A stretch of 64,000 nt of DNA, from contig JAVHNS010000003.1 of NCBI GenBank assembly GCA_036872755.1, positions 2,294,001 to 2,358,000 of the forward strand. Direction: 5' to 3'. A program made the position numbers and the translations under genes. Below the pieces are notes generated by a model. That model saw nothing but the letters and a program-made list of their open reading frames with translations. It did no database searches and had not been told where the DNA came from. Positions 62,346 through 64,000 of this stretch are shown piece by piece; position 1 is the first letter of the stretch, and every line of letters starts with the position of its first letter. This DNA is from Orbilia blumenaviensis (Eukaryota > Ascomycota > Orbiliomycetes > Orbiliales > Orbiliaceae).

Positions 62346-64000
62346 ATGGAGGCTACAGAATTCGCAACGTTCCAGAAAGACGCCACAATAGGCCTGGTTA
62401 AACTCGTCAAAACAGCGAAGACTCTATCATCGGGGGACATCTCCTTCAATAAATCATTGGACACAGAATTCTCCACCGTTCTTGACAATACCAACGGCAA
62501 GATTCTAGGATTAATTAATGACTTGGTCCGGAACGCTACCGACGGGTCCGATATTAAGTTTGAGAACTTCGAGGATGCAGATAGTGTGGAGACGCGATGG
62601 TCCATTATCTCGGAAGTCGTCGACTTCCTGTTGGAAAAAGCGGTATGGAATCCACTAGATCCCTCTATATATCCTTCTATATCTTCGTGAAGAGGGATTG
62701 GAGAAGAAGTATGCTTATAATGCTTTTGGGGAGGATAGGATATCTGTATGGATGAGTATACTGGAACTGTGAAGAGAGGGGTTATGCAGACGACGGCAGC
62801 ACCGAGCAACTACAAGTCGGCCCGGACGGAGAAGCGGACTGCTGAAGGGAGGAAGGCGTTTAACAAGAGTCTGCACATGGCGAAACCCCAGCTTCAATTC
62901 AAAAAGCCGCTATCACCTCTCGACTCGGGTCCTCACAAGCCACGCTTAGAGAAGAAACCTCACGCGACCAAATCGCTAGAAGAAAGTCTAGTCCCAGTTG
63001 TAGTTGGTGGTAGGGAGAAGTACCCGCATCCATATCTGGAGGAAATATCGCAGTACAGGTTTCCAGATCGAGTGCGAAAAGTGGCCGAACCTATCCAGTA
63101 CAAGCCGTTCGAGTCAACTTCAGCGATCTTCGTTGATTCCCCCGAAACTCTACAAGAAATGTTACAAGAGTTACTGAAGGCTGAAGAAATAGCGGTGGAC
63201 TTGGAGCACCACGATTTTAGATCATATATTGGCCTAGTTTGCTTGATGCAAATTAGCACACGCGACCAGGACTGGATAATTGATACCCTAAAGCTTAGGG
63301 ATGAACTTGAGGTTCTGAATGAGGTTTTTGCAAACCCCGAGATCGTCAAGGTAGGAGAATCTCATGTTGTTGCAAGCTGTATTGTGCCACAAACCCTAAC
63401 ATTCAATAGGTCTTCCATGGTGCCTTTATGGACATCATTTGGCTACAGCGAGATCTGAACCTCTACGTTGTGGGCCTATTCGATACCTACGATGCTGCGA
63501 GAAGCTTAGGCTTCACCGGCCACAGCCTTGCGTTCCTTCTTAAGAAATATATTAATTTCGACGCCGACAAGTCTTACCAGCTGGCGGATTGGAGAGTTAG
63601 GTAAGAAGTACCAAAACCCCCTCAAAATGCATTTAAAACTAAGAAGAGGGAAACACTTCAGGCCGATACCCGAGGAGATGCTTGGCTACGCGAGGTCCGA
63701 CACTCATTTTTTGTTATATATCTACGACAATATGAGGAATGAACTTATAGGGAAGACAAATGCCGAAGAGGAAGATAAGGTCGAAACGGTTCAGAATAAC
63801 TCGAAAGAGACATGCCTTAAAACCTACGACTCAGAACCGTACGACTCTGCTAACGGCAGCGGATCTCGCGGCTGGCTGTCAATTCTGAAACACAATGCAG
63901 TCAATTTCACTGACGAACAGTTTGCCGTGTTCAAAGCCGTGCATGCGTGGCGTGACAGAGTCGCACGGCAGGAAGACGATAATCCGAATTTCGTAATGTC
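62346..64000 (+). CDS. RRP6: Nuclear exosome 3'-5' exonuclease Rrp6 (5' part, cut by window end)
   Basis: Catalytic subunit of the nuclear exosome, which trims snoRNA and 5.8S precursors and degrades faulty RNA. Exons in the window are 62346-62642, 62739-63350, 63410-63600 and 63662 onward. Residues 1-115 form the PMC2NT domain (FLLEKA joined to [15 protein letters not shown]). The DEDD-Y exonuclease domain follows, with VDLEHHD near 252, [33 protein letters not shown] across intron 2, [11 protein letters not shown], and [26 protein letters not shown] across intron 3. The HRDC domain begins before the edge ([12 protein letters not shown]). The C-terminus lies outside the window. Confidence 0.96.

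Noticed and set aside
62150..62809. 219-codon minus-strand frame over RRP6 exon 1
   Set aside because: Antisense of a conserved PMC2NT exon; no domain of its own.

Overview
The window is nuclear DNA of a filamentous ascomycete (Pezizomycotina). The genes are dense and rich in introns. The introns are mostly 50-150 nt with GTANGT-like donors, CTAAC/CTGAC-like branch sites 10-25 nt before the acceptor, and CAG/TAG acceptors. 5' leaders are pyrimidine-rich. A Wsc-type wall sensor, an Aur1 inositol-phosphoceramide synthase, an Ace2/Swi5-type zinc-finger factor, a HAUS1-like augmin subunit and an Arp1-type amidase with an extra N-terminal region all fit this group. The exact class cannot be fixed from the sequence; an early-diverging lineage such as Orbiliomycetes or Pezizomycetes is only a guess. 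I rebuilt splice models by hand from splice signals, frame continuity and family conservation. No transcript data were available.

Layout, left to right: AUR1 (+), a mitochondrial LETM1-like ribosome-binding protein (-), a long disordered ORF (+) that overlaps the start of prefoldin subunit 3 (+), a secreted Thr/Cys-rich protein (+), a MITE-like inverted-repeat element, CWH43 (-), UTP6 (+), the ubiquitin-eS31 fusion gene (-), a 3.3-kb gene-free stretch holding the long leader of an ACE2/SWI5-like factor (+), a ten-exon amidase (-), a WSC sensor (-), a 4-kb stretch without a recognisable gene, GPI1 (-), a small membrane protein (-), GAR1 (-), CAB2 (-), cytosolic ThrRS (+), a P58IPK-like ER J-protein (-), a HAUS1-like protein (+), a Ras GTPase (+), an AMMECR1-family protein (-), phosphatidylserine synthase (-), MDM35 (-), and the 5' part of RRP6 (+), which runs off the right edge.

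Most genes are single-copy housekeeping genes. Several act in membrane lipid and cell-surface assembly: AUR1 (inositol phosphoceramide), GPI1 (first step of GPI synthesis), CWH43 (GPI lipid remodelling), the WSC sensor, PS synthase, and MDM35 (partner of the PS/PA carriers into mitochondria). Others serve ribosome and RNA work (UTP6, GAR1, eS31, ThrRS, RRP6). These genes are interleaved and lie on both strands, so the shared theme may be chance. The accessory parts are the amidase, the secreted protein and the inverted-repeat element.

The most unusual observation is at 9605-9664. The only initiation codon that gives a normal prefoldin subunit 3 is created by splicing (AT^G across a 58-nt intron). 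That same exon is the 3' part of a 543-codon ORF in another frame. A second AG eight bases upstream in the same intron would instead join the two reading frames into one protein.
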